Below, piece after piece: positions 11,883-23,312 of a stretch of DNA of 64,000 nt. The stretch lies in NCBI GenBank assembly GCA_036874045.1, contig CM072335.1, positions 20,095,501 to 20,159,500 on the forward strand. Direction: 5' to 3'. Below the pieces are notes generated by a model. That model saw nothing but the letters and a program-made list of their open reading frames with translations. It searched no databases and was not told the origin of the DNA. The stretch comes from Cymodocea nodosa (lineage: Eukaryota; Streptophyta; Magnoliopsida; Alismatales; Cymodoceaceae). The translations under genes and the position numbers were made by a program. The first letter of the stretch is position 1. Each line of letters opens with the position of its first letter.

Positions 11883-13894
11883 ATGGTCCTATTCATTGTA
11901 TTTTGGTTTGTTATAAAGGTAGTTTTAGAATTTAATGTCTTTATTATTAAAAACAAAAAAAAATATCTATTTTCGAATTACAGTTTTCTGGTAGTTAAGA
12001 ATTTATGAAATTCTGATTTTTATTGAAGTCAATTTATTTAAGAAAAATTCAGAAAAGATTACTTAAGGACAGTTAAATTGATTCAATATGAGTGCCAACT
12101 ATATTTTTGTTACTTATGTATATGCTATTACAGAGATTTTAACAGGAAAATATATAGAAAGTATGTACTTTTTATTAAAGGAAAGTTATTAACATTCTGT
12201 TAGAAAAATTAAGTCTTACGGTTGCCTCTAATTTAATTTACTTTCTTGTTTTATTTTTTGTTTATTTTTGTCTGTAATTACTTGAGTAATTAAGTCCGTT
12301 GGGAGATCTTAAACCCTAGTCACTTAAACCAACTGGTTTGGGATGTGCTGACTGAAAACTCATTTTGCAAGTAATTCAGATTACAATTAAAAATTAAAAA
12401 AAAAAAATTAATTACATGTTCTCACTTGTCATTGAGTAACTGGTTATCTTTCCCCTAAGCAAGGGATTGTGATCATGTAAAAAGATGATATTGTGGGAGG
12501 TAATACATAATATATATATATGAATATAAAAAAAAAAGGAGGCAATGTACTCAAGCTTCATTTATCTTTCAAGGTGTTATAACAATCCTGCCATAATCTG
12601 TACATATAATCCTTGTTATTTTTTTGTTATTATCTACTCTTTACACATAATGTACGATATTTATTGTCTTAAGTTTGTGTACTCATTATTGAATTCTTTT
12701 AAGTTCCTAAAGGTATATCTCTATGAATTTTCTTTTGTAAATTGAATAAGATAAAAGCCAGAAAGTCTAAATTATTAATTCTACTACTTATTTCTGTATT
12801 TAATTCAAATTAAAAAAATAAATAAATAAATAGGAGAGACTCAAATCTATTTAAGGCTTAGCATCCTCTTTAAGTAATCTATTTGACTTTTTAAAGCCAA
12901 ATCTACTTAGGGCTTGGCAACCCAGTTTAATTACGCCATAGATTCTTTACACTACATTTATGTAGGGGGAGCTATTTCTCATATAATAATTCATCTCTTA
13001 TGGACTATTATATGTTTTCATGAAGGAATCTACATAATTTCAGGAAATACACTTTAATTAAGTACATTTCTGAACTATCGGTGACTTGCAGGCTTTTTAA
13101 TTCTTAAGTATCCGAATTTTCTATTGTTTCGGCAAGTTATATTGCAAGTATTGGACAGCTATGTTTTAAAATGTTCAGTAGAATATTTTATTATTTCTTG
13201 ACGTACACATGTCGAAACCATAATGCATGACTTAATTGGATTTTTGGTAAGTTATCTGTAACTCTTCGAAATGCGTCTAGGCATCAGAAAGTTAGATTTG
13301 TAACTGTCTGAAACATCTCTTTATTATAAAACTGCTTAAGTACACATGTCGTGATCTGGACGATTGACTTAAGTTATCTTTCGAAAGGTTATCTGTAACT
13401 CTCCGAAATGCACCTGAGCATCAGATAGTTAGGTTTATAAGTCTCTGAAACTTTCTGAACACCTTAAGTTAAAATTGTGCATGTGTTGAATTTCACTACT
13501 TTATAATGTCTTAGTTGAAACTCGAACAGTTATGTTTAACTCTTCGACTTTTCACACCTATTCCTTCGAGAAACTCGAACAGTTATCATAAGTCTTTGAG
13601 TTTTCTCACTTTTCACTTAGCCTAAAGTTATTTTCTTTATATGAACAGTTACGCTAAGCATTCTGCAATTGTTGGTTGTAAAACTTGTACAGTTATTGCA
13701 AGCGCTCGAGTTATTTATCGGTAACGGATCTTATATTTATGATTTCAATGATTGAATCTGTTTATCCATTTCTAAACTCGAAGAGTTATAAATGTTTTAC
13801 TAACAACCTTTCGTATTTCTACCTTGGTAAAACCCTAGTTTCATAATCTTCACTTCCACTAAATTCTACAGTACACAATGAAGATTAATCGAAA
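11883..13894 (+). other. Spacer between pol and third ORF in F
   Basis: About 2 kb without coding signal, kept in F, R and B. Features: poly-A and AT tracts near 12390-12540; a palindrome CTACAT-TT-ATGTAG at 12952-12965 overlapping an extra purine tract GTAGGGGGAGC (12962-12972); and from about 13080 to 13820 at least eight imperfect palindromic modules of CGAAnAGTTA with TAACTnTTCGA, the same motif type found in the LTR U3. TATA-like strings lie near 13633 and 13730, ahead of the third-ORF start at 13895. Confidence 0.7.
12962..12972 (+). other. Internal (central) polypurine-like tract in F
   Basis: GTAGGGGGAGC lies about 3.8 kb upstream of the 3' tract. The equivalent is at 32075-32085 in B (intact) and 7828-7838 in R (one base changed); a similar string GTAGGGGGAGG is at 18895-18905. 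It directly follows a conserved 6-base-arm palindrome. Confidence 0.6.
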
Positions 13895-16423
13895 ATGTCA
13901 GGATGTGGTAGAATGACAAAAGTGCAGAAAAGAGAGATGGAATTACAGAAAATACAGAGTGAAATCAACGACATTTACTCCAGGTACACTTTTTCAAACG
14001 AAGTGCTACACAAAATCAAGAAAGCTGTTCAAGATGAGAAAAATTTCTATTGGAAATTTATTCGAAATTATGCTGAAACATAGTTTAGACTAAAATAGAC
14101 TAAACTTTCTACATTGCATTTATGGAAAAGAAATTTACAACCTAACCCTACGGTTGTAAGTTCTAGACATGTACAAGAGACATCATACAGTCTATCACTT
14201 ACTACGGAAAGAAGTGGGGACCAATGATCTAAAATGCAAACAGGGAATTACAATCCTTGTATTCCCAACATTATTTTCCCCCAACTATTTTAGATGATAT
14301 TAAATAGTGTATAGATGAACAAAAAATTACCATTAGCAAAATGGGCCTTCGAAGTGAAGGACAAAGAGTTTATCAACTTAAAATGTTAGAGGTTGAGAGC
14401 TTAAAACTCTATATTCCATTATTACAACCTAGGCATCATGGTGAAGGACCATCAAGACCCCAAGTGTCTTTAATAGGAGAAATTAAGACAATTTTAGAAC
14501 CTCCTAAACAACTTGAAACACTACAAACATATAGTCAGAAAAAGAAAAAGACAATTGAATATTTTGGACTAATTACAAGTGTACAAGGAATATTGCAGCA
14601 AAAAGAAGAATCAATGAAAAATGGAAAACTATGCTCCATTGTAGAAGCTGGATAGACATTTTTGTTAGGAATCCCAATAGATGTGACAAATATTGGCTTA
14701 CAAGCATATACTCTAAGGTATCGTGTCACATTAGTGCATAATGTATCTTTTAATACAATGGACAGTTTTTCACACAATGCTACAAGCACACATTCTTTTC
14801 CTACGGAAAGAGAATGTAGGAAATTTTGATGATACATATACAGATGATATCCAATTTGATGATATTGAGTCTATGAATTTTGAAGATATTTCATCTGAAG
14901 AGGAATGTACAGATATTCTTCCTCTTACTGTATCTCGAACATAGACTTTTGAATTTTGGTATAGTTGCTTATAGTACACTTTATATATATGGTTATGTCT
15001 GTTACAGTATATAGTATACTTGTTGATAAATGTATATAATCAACAACATACACAGTTACAAATAGAATATGATACTACCAATGTCTTACATATACAAATT
15101 TCAGAAATACAGGATGATTCTATTCCATAGACAGATATAGAACATTCTTTCATACAGAGACAGTTGTATAGATCAAATATAGATATACATGTTGCTGATA
15201 TATAGATTGTTACAGAGACTGTTGCTACTGAAATGTTTCCAGAAGAATTTTAGCAGATTATTGATACGACAATAACAGATATTTCAAACATTTATACTAG
15301 TTTTGATGGAAATTCCACCAGTTCTGAAAGATCTGAAAATATAGATGCTACTGATAATATTGAAACAAGTCTCAAATCAGAACATCATGATAAGAAAATA
15401 CCTAATCCTAAATAGAGTTTAGATGAAAATACACTATTATGGTTCAGAAATAATTCCTGTTATGACAAATTTCAGACATATAAAACTTTTACAGTTTTAT
15501 ATTCAAGACCAGTTAAGTTTGAAGGGATGGCACACATACGAGAACTGTTTGAATTTCAAGGCTTGTTGACTCTACTTCCACAACAACTAGGCCATCTTGC
15601 TATACCCGAACTTATCAGTTGTTTTTACTCAAACTTAACAGTGGAAGAAGGTATTCCTATTTCTAATATACAAGACAATGACATATATTTAACTCCAGAT
15701 TTACTTTATCAGGTACTTGGTCTGAAAAATGGAGTTAAATTATTAGAAAGAAAATAGGTTTATCATTTGGGATGGGACATTCAAACTTTAGCCAAAGATC
15801 CAATTGCCAACAAGCCATTGAGGTTACTAAATGACTTAAATGGCCAAGCACATTTTATTGCAAAAATATTGTATGCTACATTGTTTCAGAGGTTTGGTCA
15901 TGAGGAAAAAGTTGGCAGATGTTGTCTTTATGCTACTTATGCATTAATTAACAATATACAAGTGAACTGGTATGATATTTTTGTTTCTCATATCTTACAT
16001 TTGTAGAGTAAATTATTTTATGGTGATATGATTTTGAGAATTGTGGCAAGTCAATCAGATATTACACCTTGGCCACAGAAAAGATTAAAATCAATATCTT
16101 TCTCTACAAAGGTACTCCAAAAATACCATGAAGCAGATACACCTATCCTCAGACAACAACAACAACATGATCGACAAACTTAGTCCCAACAGCAACAGCA
16201 ACAATCCACACTATTTACAGAAACACAGCAACATACATATATACAACAAGGTATACATATAGATACACATACAGGTATAGATACAAACATTCATACTAAA
16301 TTTTTACAGCAACCATCACAAGTTTCTCAAAATGATTTAGATCAAGCATTACTAGATCAGATAAACAGAGTTAGTACAGAAATTGCAAAGAAAATTTCAT
16401 ATACTCTGATTGATATTTTTTGA
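13895..16423 (+). pseudogene. Third, Env-position ORF of F (about 840 codons), broken
   Basis: Function unknown; the position downstream of pol is that of the env-like ORF of Sireviruses. Start MSGCGRMTKVQKRE, with a charged helical N-terminus. The middle (14341-14655, another frame owing to indels) carries GLRSEGQRVYQLK and HHGEGPSRP. An acidic stretch (NFDDTYTDDIQFDD) follows near 14820, then at 14951-15035 a hydrophobic run containing IWLCLLQYIVYLLINVY that could span a membrane. The C-terminal domain (about 15520-16080) has IRELFEFQGLL, YLTPDLLYQVLGL and RLLNDLNGQAHFIAKIL, and the tail is Gln/Thr-rich. The last domain faintly resembles the putative plant transposon protein family; this is a guess. 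Many TAG stops. Confidence 0.7.
14951..15035 (+). other. Candidate transmembrane segment in the third ORF
   Basis: About 28 residues, nearly all hydrophobic or aromatic, with no acidic residue in the core. The same segment is at about 29978-30063 (B) and 52440-52520 (C), where the C version differs at many positions but stays hydrophobic. Confidence 0.45.
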
Positions 16424-16647
16424 AGACACAGAGGCTTGTGATAATACAAATTATGTATTACATGATTTATTTCTTGTAATTTGTAACCAAAAATATTATG
16501 TCAACTACTTACTGAATTTAATGTTATGTGATTATTTTTCACAGTTTATGCTTAATCCATAAATTTTATGTATATTTGAAACTATCGTTTTGATTAATAT
16601 ATACTTAGTAAGATTTCCTTCCTTACATTTAACTTGCTTAACTTCCT

Positions 16648-16750
16648 AAAGGGGGAGAAAATAGTTTGTTTACTTTTTTATAATGCCAAAAAGGGGGAGA
16701 TATAAATTATGTGACTTATTAGGTTTTGACATCATCAAAAAGGGGGAGAT
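16648..16750 (+). other. Triple polypurine-tract cluster of F
   Basis: Three copies of A(3-5)GGGGGAGA lie at 16648-16660, 16688-16700 and 16737-16750; the last abuts the LTR. Only the last can prime plus-strand DNA at the LTR edge; serial tracts are known from Sireviruses. B has the same set on the minus strand (28236-28340). Confidence 0.85.
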
Positions 16751-17985
16751 TGTTAGGTATTCAATTTTGATGATATATGCTTTATTAACATTTTTAAATA
16801 AGTCTACATAATATTCTCTAAGTATAATAGTTAATAGATTATTGGAAAGTTTCATTTTTATGTTGGATAAATTAAAGATTTCCGAAGAGTTAGATTTGCA
16901 ATAGTTAAACTTTCAAATAGTTAATGTTTTGGATAGTTAAACTTTCGGATAGTTAACATTTCATTTTTTTCAAATACTTTATGTTAAAAACTCATATAGT
17001 TAAGTTATCTGCATGTGTGTTTTTAATGTTTTAAGTTGTCACGTGTTTTCTATGTGCGTTCGGTAATGAAAAATCGAATAGTTAGATAACTGTTTGAGTT
17101 TTTATACGCATGGATAGATAACTGTTTGAGTTTTATAAAAGGACTAACGAACAGATAAGTTTCTTTGTTTAGTCACGTGTTTTGCAAGTGCAAAAACTCG
17201 AAGAGTTAAAGGATAAGTGTTCGAGTTTTTACAGGACTTAAAAGATAAATGTTCGACTAAATCGAAAACTTATAAGATATTCTACAAGACTCCAGGAAGA
17301 TTAAAATTCTTGATATATCTATGAGTGGAGATCGTGGAAATTCAAAATGACTGTGGAGAAAGTGGAAACTCAAAAAGAAAGTAATTTGGATTAAAGAGAA
17401 AATTAGTACGTGGATTATGGATTGTGGATTAAGTAGATGAACATGTTGAATGTGAAAGGCAGTAGAGTTCAACTACTAATAGAGAGTACGAGCTACATTA
17501 CAATAGAGGATCCTAATCTCAAAAACCAAGTCTGAATATTCAATCTAGATCTCTAAATAAAAAGTTAAGTTTGAATATTCATATTCTGAAAAATTCTCCA
17601 ACATCAAAAGAAGTTTGAAATTCCAAATAATTTCAGAAAAGGAGCTGCAAACGCAAGAAGTCTGGAAATTTGACAACTGGAGAAGAAGAGATACAGAAGT
17701 TGAACAAAGAGAAAGAAAGAAGCTGTGTGCATAAAGATCAGGTTTTATACAATTCAAAATTAGTTTTGAATAAGAGCTTTGTTTTCCTATTTAAATTGTA
17801 TATCGAACATTACTGTATCAAAACCGTCAAGAAGGGAATTAAGCTGAAAAGATATTGTAAATTCTGTTTTGAAATAAAAGAATAGAATTTCATTTATGAG
17901 TGTTTTGTGCTTTTGTTTTATCCGCTAGTATTTAATTACTAAAGACACAATTCACCCCCCCTCTTGTGATATAAATGATCCTACA
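16751..17985 (+). repeat. 3' LTR of F (1235 bp)
   Basis: It starts TGTTAGG after the polypurine tract and ends CTACA (TG...CA). U3 carries repeated TCGAATAGTTAGATAACTG-type palindromes. A TATA box (TATAAAAGG) is at 17134-17142, followed by the probable R region. The end carries CACCCCCCCTCTTGTG, common to all Sirevirus LTRs here. Close relatives: 53346-54575 and, reversed, 26962-28235. Confidence 0.88.
17134..17142 (+). promoter_or_regulatory. TATA box of the F LTR
   Basis: TATAAAAGG about 384 bases into the LTR, directly after a palindromic motif. The matching sites are 27830-27838 (minus, B) and 53724-53731 (D, with T in place of the first G). Confidence 0.65.
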
Positions 17986-19454
17986 ATTTTAATTTATTTT
18001 ATGAGTTTAAACGACTTTATAAATTTTAAATGGAAATGTTTTATACTTAAAAGAAACTCTAAATACCTTTGAAATCCTGAAATTTTGATTAATTGGTTTT
18101 TTAGATCAAAGAAATTACATATGATCAAGAATGAGTTTGACTTGATTGATTAAACCTTAGAATAATTTATATGTAAATCATATTAAACTACTAGTAAAAA
18201 GTATGAGCTTATTGAAATTGATTCATAGTTTTAGTAAATCATAGAAGTAAAAATTATATGAGATTTATGTTTTATTGCATTTGTATTAATGAAATACATA
18301 TATATTATGCTTCAAATAAAAAATACTTACAAAGTGAAAATCTTTAAGAGTTTATTTATCGATTTGATCACAAGCCTTTTATACTTGAATAGATAGGTAT
18401 GTAAGGATTGTTGACTTGAAAAATGACTCTTTAAATCTGGCAACCTAAGGTCCTGATCAAACTTGGGATTGTTGATTGAAAGCTCATTACACAAGTACAT
18501 TAGAAAGCTTTTGTATGATTCAAGCTATTCAAACTAACTTTTAAAGAAAAATTATTTACATTTACTATTCTAAAAAGATAAAAGTTGTTTCATTAAAAAT
18601 ATAGATATCTTTGAATTGAATATAGTTTCTACCAATATGACTACTGATTTTTGAATCTAAATTAGTACTTTTGAAAATTTTTATTTGAAATACATTTCTT
18701 TATTCTTCTTGTTTTAATCATATTAAGTTTAAAGTTATGTTTCGATTCATATACGGTTGGATTTGATTTTGGAAATCATCTTTGATAAATTTAAGATAAC
18801 AAAAGCTTCTAAAAAATTTAAAGTATAGTTAAAATTAACACCTATCTTATACAAGTATATTTTGTATGCTATTGAATATATTTGAAGTATATTTGTAGGG
18901 GGAGGAATAACAATGTCTAAAATAGATTAATATAATTCAAAATATAAATTTTAGTTACTCTAAGTTTAGTCCCCTTAGAATCTTGAAGAAATAATTTAAA
19001 GACAAAAAAATTATTTTGGGTATATAGAAAAAAAAAATTAGAATATTTTATAGTGTCTTTAAGATAATATTTCAGATAGTTTTATTTGACTAAAAATATT
19101 CTTCAAAAGGTTTCAAATGAAACATACCGATTTTGGTTATTCTTTGGAAAGTTTCTAACAAAACATATTGATTGTTGTTTGTTTTCGGAAGGTTTTAGTT
19201 GAAAATATTTGAAACTTTCTTTTTCATTAAGTATACTAACTAGACGTTATGTTATGTAAGGTAATGTGTAAAACTACCTCTAGACACTATTTTACTCGTT
19301 AGGTTAGGTAACTCAACGAGTTATGCTTATCATTCAAGTACCTTGATTGAATAAAGTTTATTCAATATGGATTTAAAATCTAAACCTAACTAAAAGACTC
19401 GTTAAGTTATGTTTCAAAAACCCTATTTAAATACTTATTACATGGGAACTTAGG
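17986..19454 (+). other. Diverged Sirevirus spacer remnant (G)
   Basis: No gene. Around 18450-18500 the wording of the F spacer near 12340 (GGGATTGTTGATTGAAAGCTC versus its F counterpart) can still be followed, and GTAGGGGGAGG occurs at 18895-18905, like the internal purine tract of F and B. It is probably an older Sirevirus spacer that lies beside the F 3' LTR. Confidence 0.45.
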
Positions 19455-20709
19455 TGTTAGGGATAATTTTCTTATCCATTAATATGTTTATATTTTGATG
19501 AGTGAAAAAATGATTTTTTACTTAAGTATGCAAAATGATGAATTTTATAAATAGTATCAAGCTCATAAGTTTAAGTACAATCGTAAATTTATCTGATTTA
19601 TAACTCTAGTTTAAAACTCTAAAAGTTATCTAAGTATATAATTTTACGAAGACTCATAAAAGTTACAATGATAAATTTATGGACGATCGTAAAGTTATGA
19701 AGTTACTTTTATAAGCTATAAATCTTAACCTTGTAAGGTTATGATTTTAACATTATGGATCTTTGTAAACTTATGATATATAGAATCCGTAAAGTTAAAA
19801 GGATAACTTGACGGACCTCTATAAGGTTATCTCTTAAGAGGTTCATAAAATTATAAGTCTAGTATAGGATGTTTATAAAAGATAAAGAATTATATTTTAC
19901 ACATGTCATCTTGTAAGAGTCTGTAAAGTTAAGTGGATAAGTTTACAGATGTTCGTAATGTTTTGCTATGCATAAGCTCATAAAGTTATGGGTATAACTG
20001 TATGAAGATTCATAATGTTAGCACTTTGATGATTTTATTTAACTATTATATTTTTATATTTAATCAAAGTTTTGGAGTAGGATTATTTATTTTGCAAATG
20101 ACACGTGGCACACACGTACTCACACATGTTCCACCATATTCCTAAAGACTTAGTCAAATATTTATAGATGGCAATCAGAGATCAATTTGACTAAGTCAAG
20201 ATTAAAGATCATGTTTCGAAAAAAATCTTAAACTGAATGGGTTTGTTGAGTAAAACTTAACTCCACGAGGTAGGTCTATTGAATTACAGTTAAGTTCACA
20301 AGGTAGGTCCATTGAGTTACAGTTAAGTTCACGAGGTAGGTCCATTGAGTTATAGTTAAGTCCATGGAGTAAGTCCATTGAGTTTTATTAACTCCATGAA
20401 CTAGTTATTTTTCGACGATCATGTGGTGAGTGGTTGCAAGAAATTTGAAAGAGAAAGAACGAGTTGCAGGATCATGTGTAAACAGTTAGATTTTCTCAAT
20501 GTAATATAAATTAAGTAAAATTGATGTTTGGAAGTAAGTTCCCTTTCGGCGAAAACTCTAGAGAGAAAATTCTTAGAAGACTTGAAGATAATTGGAGAAC
20601 AAGAGTTGAAAGTCATTGTATAGATGATATTTGTGCACATTTTTATATGATAATTCATGCATTTTATGTCTTGAAACTCAAGTTATATGCACTTATACAA
20701 GAAAATACA
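19455..20709 (+). repeat. LTR-like segment with 33-bp tandem repeats
   Basis: It begins TGTTAGGG and soon has TTTTGATGA, like the Sirevirus LTR starts. The body is rich in short AGTTA and TAACT-type motifs in both orientations. No convincing CACCCC...CTACA end was found, so the right limit is only the start of the next LTR candidate. Confidence 0.4.
20257..20388 (+). repeat. 33-bp tandem repeat, four units
   Basis: Units at 20257-20289, 20290-20322, 20323-20355 and 20356-20388 share GAGGTAGGTCCATTGAGTTA or close variants. The core GTCCATTGAGTTA is the same element found scattered near 43780-44020, 47380 and 48720-48890. Confidence 0.9.
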
Positions 20710-22398
20710 TGTTAATCACATTTTTATGACATTGCATGAATATGTGCACAAATGCACCCCTTTAATGCAATTTTCACAAAACATACTAGATGTTCATATG
20801 CTTGAATGCATGATTTAATAATTCTTAGGCCAAGCAAGAGATTTTAAAGGTCATCAAGGTATTGAAATAATTTGATATGGCCACATATATTTTATACACT
20901 ATGGTTATGAACTTGTGGACATTAAATGCAATAATGTGACATTGGTTATGAATAATTTTAAATACATGTTACTAATTGATTCATTCATGGATGAACTTAC
21001 ATTTCACATTTGTAAACATGTTAAAATGAATGTTACATACCTTAGAAATAAATATATTTCAAGTTCATAACTAGAGTTATTTTTGGCATGTATTACTAAC
21101 ATTACATGCATGACTTAAATGGATTTGATTATAGGTGAATGAGGACCCTTAGATCAAGCTTTGGGATCATCAATCCTTGATGATCAAAAACCTCTATAAA
21201 TAGGCCTTGTATCCCACAAGTTTAGCTCCCTCTCCAACTCCAAAATTCGGAATCCCCCTTGGTGCTCCAAGCAAGGAGGTGAAGAAGCTCCACTCATGGT
21301 GATTTCTCTTCCAAATGGCTCTTGGAGGTAGGTCTCTCCCTTCCCTTGTTCTCTCCACTTCCTTCTCCGGCGTTCTTCACCATTAGGGAGGTTGAATTGC
21401 TGCTGCAATTACTCATTGAGGAGTTGAATATGTGGAGGAGAGAAGCCTTGGAGAAGACAAGTTGAGGTGTAGTGAAGTATCTTCAAGAGTGCACTCCCTT
21501 GTTCTACACGTTGCTACATTCCTTTCGGCGTTGGACCTCCAATTCGTGGAAGGAACAAGCTGCATTAGACGTGGAGAATTGGTGGAGAAGGTAGACATCT
21601 TTGGTGGTTAAAACAAGGAGGTGACGTCCCTTGTGGAAAGACCATTGGAAATGTGGGCTTAAAGTGAGGAGATGGACTATGAGTTGAGATGGAGTTGTTT
21701 GTATTTCCAATTTTAATGTTGTTTGTTTATTATGTGTTCATTCTATGTTTTCCAGATATTTCCCTTTATTGTAATGTTGAATTCTTGTTGTTATTTCAAT
21801 GTTTTTCAATTCTAAGTTTAGTTTGAGTTTTGTGCCCTTTAGGTGTTTGATTTTATGTTTCTTTGTGTGGATTCTTCTCAAATGTTTGTTCCTCTAACTC
21901 TAACATAGTTTAGACGTTTTTTACTTAACTCTAACCTCCTGATTTACTTGATTTTGATTGTATATAACTTATACTTAGTAGATTAGAGCATACATGGAGT
22001 TAGATGTATGGTTATAAGTCCATGTATGCTAGTTTTATAGTAGAATTAGTAGTTTGATATAGTGTAATTTTATTTTCTACGTTTGTAGTGTAATAATTAT
22101 TGTGTGATGCTTTCTCTTAAGTGATAGATAGAGAGGGACATGAATGAGGTTTCTCATTAATGATTCAACTCTATATAAAGTCATTTCTAACATTCACATG
22201 ATTGTTAAGGCAAACATGTGATGAGAATGCATTTGCACAAGGCATATCTATAAACTTTAGTGAATTTTGTATTTAATTGCTGATCTCTATGGACTCGACC
22301 CATTCTTTCATGCTTTCTATAATTGACTTTGTATGATTGAGGTTATAAATATTAAAACTTGGTTGTGTGTTAATTTCATAATATATAAATCCTAAACA
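20710..22398 (+). repeat. Candidate Athila-like Ty3/gypsy LTR
   Basis: It is bounded by TGTTAATC and CCTAAACA (TG...CA) and followed after five bases by a gypsy primer site. A TATA box TATAAATAG is at 21195-21203, followed by a GC-richer leader. The string CTCTATGGACTCGACCC near 22285 is like the Athila LTR end. The right edge is firm from the primer site; the left edge is a guess. Confidence 0.5.
21195..21203 (+). promoter_or_regulatory. TATA box of the Athila-like LTR
   Basis: TATAAATAG in a CTC-TATAAATAGG context, some 20-30 bases ahead of a pyrimidine-rich GC-richer leader, as expected for a plant transcription start. Confidence 0.5.
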
Positions 22399-22403
22399 GT
22401 TTT

Positions 22404-22421
22404 TGGCGCTATTGCTGGGGA
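22404..22421 (+). other. Ty3/gypsy primer binding site (Athila type)
   Basis: TGGCGCTATTGCTGGGGA corresponds to the Athila-type site TGGCGCCGTTGCCGGGGA with three changes, two of them C to T. It sits five bases after the LTR end CA. Confidence 0.8.
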
Positions 22422-23312
22422 TCGTGCCAATTTTCTGTTTGAAATTTTCTAGAGTTTTTGATATGTTTCTTCTTTTAGAATTCTGATTTCAAAGTGTTTG
22501 GATGTAATAATGGTGTATTAATATGTCTTGATGCTTTGATTTCAAGAATATAATGTCATATGCTTTAATTGATTTAAGTTTCTTATGGCATTTGTGGACT
22601 ACATGTTAGTAGCAGAAATTTCAGAGTTCTGTATTTTTCATCTCTGTTCTACGTGAATCTGCTACCAAAGGGCTTTTCAATGTGATGAGTTTATATTTTT
22701 CTATGAAAGAAGGTTTTATTAGCTTTCCAGATTGTGTTTAAACACTGGAATTGGATTTTTAGAGATTTTTATATGAATTTTTGAAGTTCAGGTTGTTTTC
22801 AGATTACAGAACACGTTTTTCAGAGAAATTTTTGAGGTATTGTTGATTCTGCTATGATTGTAGTTTATGAAACGTTGATTTGATATTTTTACTTGAAAGT
22901 ATGGAAGTTAAGCTTTCATACGAGTATTTTCAAGTTAAATTGGAGTAGGATTGATAGGTTAATTAATTCTTAAGATACAGGATATGATGTAGAGCAGTTT
23001 CCAGAATTCTGTGAGTTACATGCTTTTTATTTGGAAGTGCTTGCATAATCACTGCATATTTTGTTTCAGTAGATATTTTTGTTGAAATCTTTGATGAATT
23101 AGCTTTCCAAGCCATATTTGCATGCTCACTTCTGATGTGTATACATTTCTGAGTGATTTTTTTAGTACTGTTATGCTTAAACTGCAATAGTGAGTGATAC
23201 AATTGAAATGATTGTAGTTATTCTATTATGTGCAGATTGTTAATTGCTCTTAATTGAATATCTTAATAAAGCACCCTGTAGGTTAGCCTGAGATTAAGAT
23301 TTTGATCTGATT
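22422..23312 (+). other. Untranslated leader of the gypsy element
   Basis: No open frame of note. The segment is T-rich and lies between the primer site and the zinc-knuckle ORF. I see no other structure in it. Confidence 0.4.

Larger units (their letters stand above)
10737..14316 (+). repeat. Right arm of the 3.56-kb inverted repeat
   Basis: Partner of 6492-10055. The outer end falls inside the third ORF, at the Asp-Asp-Ile-Lys codons near 14310, where R breaks off. The inner end is the PGFEDSKHP codons of reverse transcriptase. Confidence 0.85.
10735..17985 (+). mobile_element. Sirevirus F, 5'-truncated, with third ORF and 3' LTR
   Basis: The element begins abruptly inside the reverse transcriptase and continues with RNase H (stop 11880-11882), a 2-kb spacer, the third ORF (13895-16423), three polypurine tracts and a complete LTR (16751-17985). 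The three-tract GGGGGAG cluster and GATTGTTAG junction are hallmarks of Sireviruses. No primer site or 5' LTR is attached. The base after the LTR is not a primer site, so this is the 3' LTR and 17986 begins flanking DNA. Confidence 0.88.

Noticed and set aside
12545-12745. Small hydrophobic ORF (MYSSFIYLSRCYNNP...) also at 8054-8254 and 32333-32515
   Set aside because: It lies inside the spacer, whose noncoding flanks are just as similar between the copies, so conservation is explained by recent common descent of DNA. It is not found in C, E or A.
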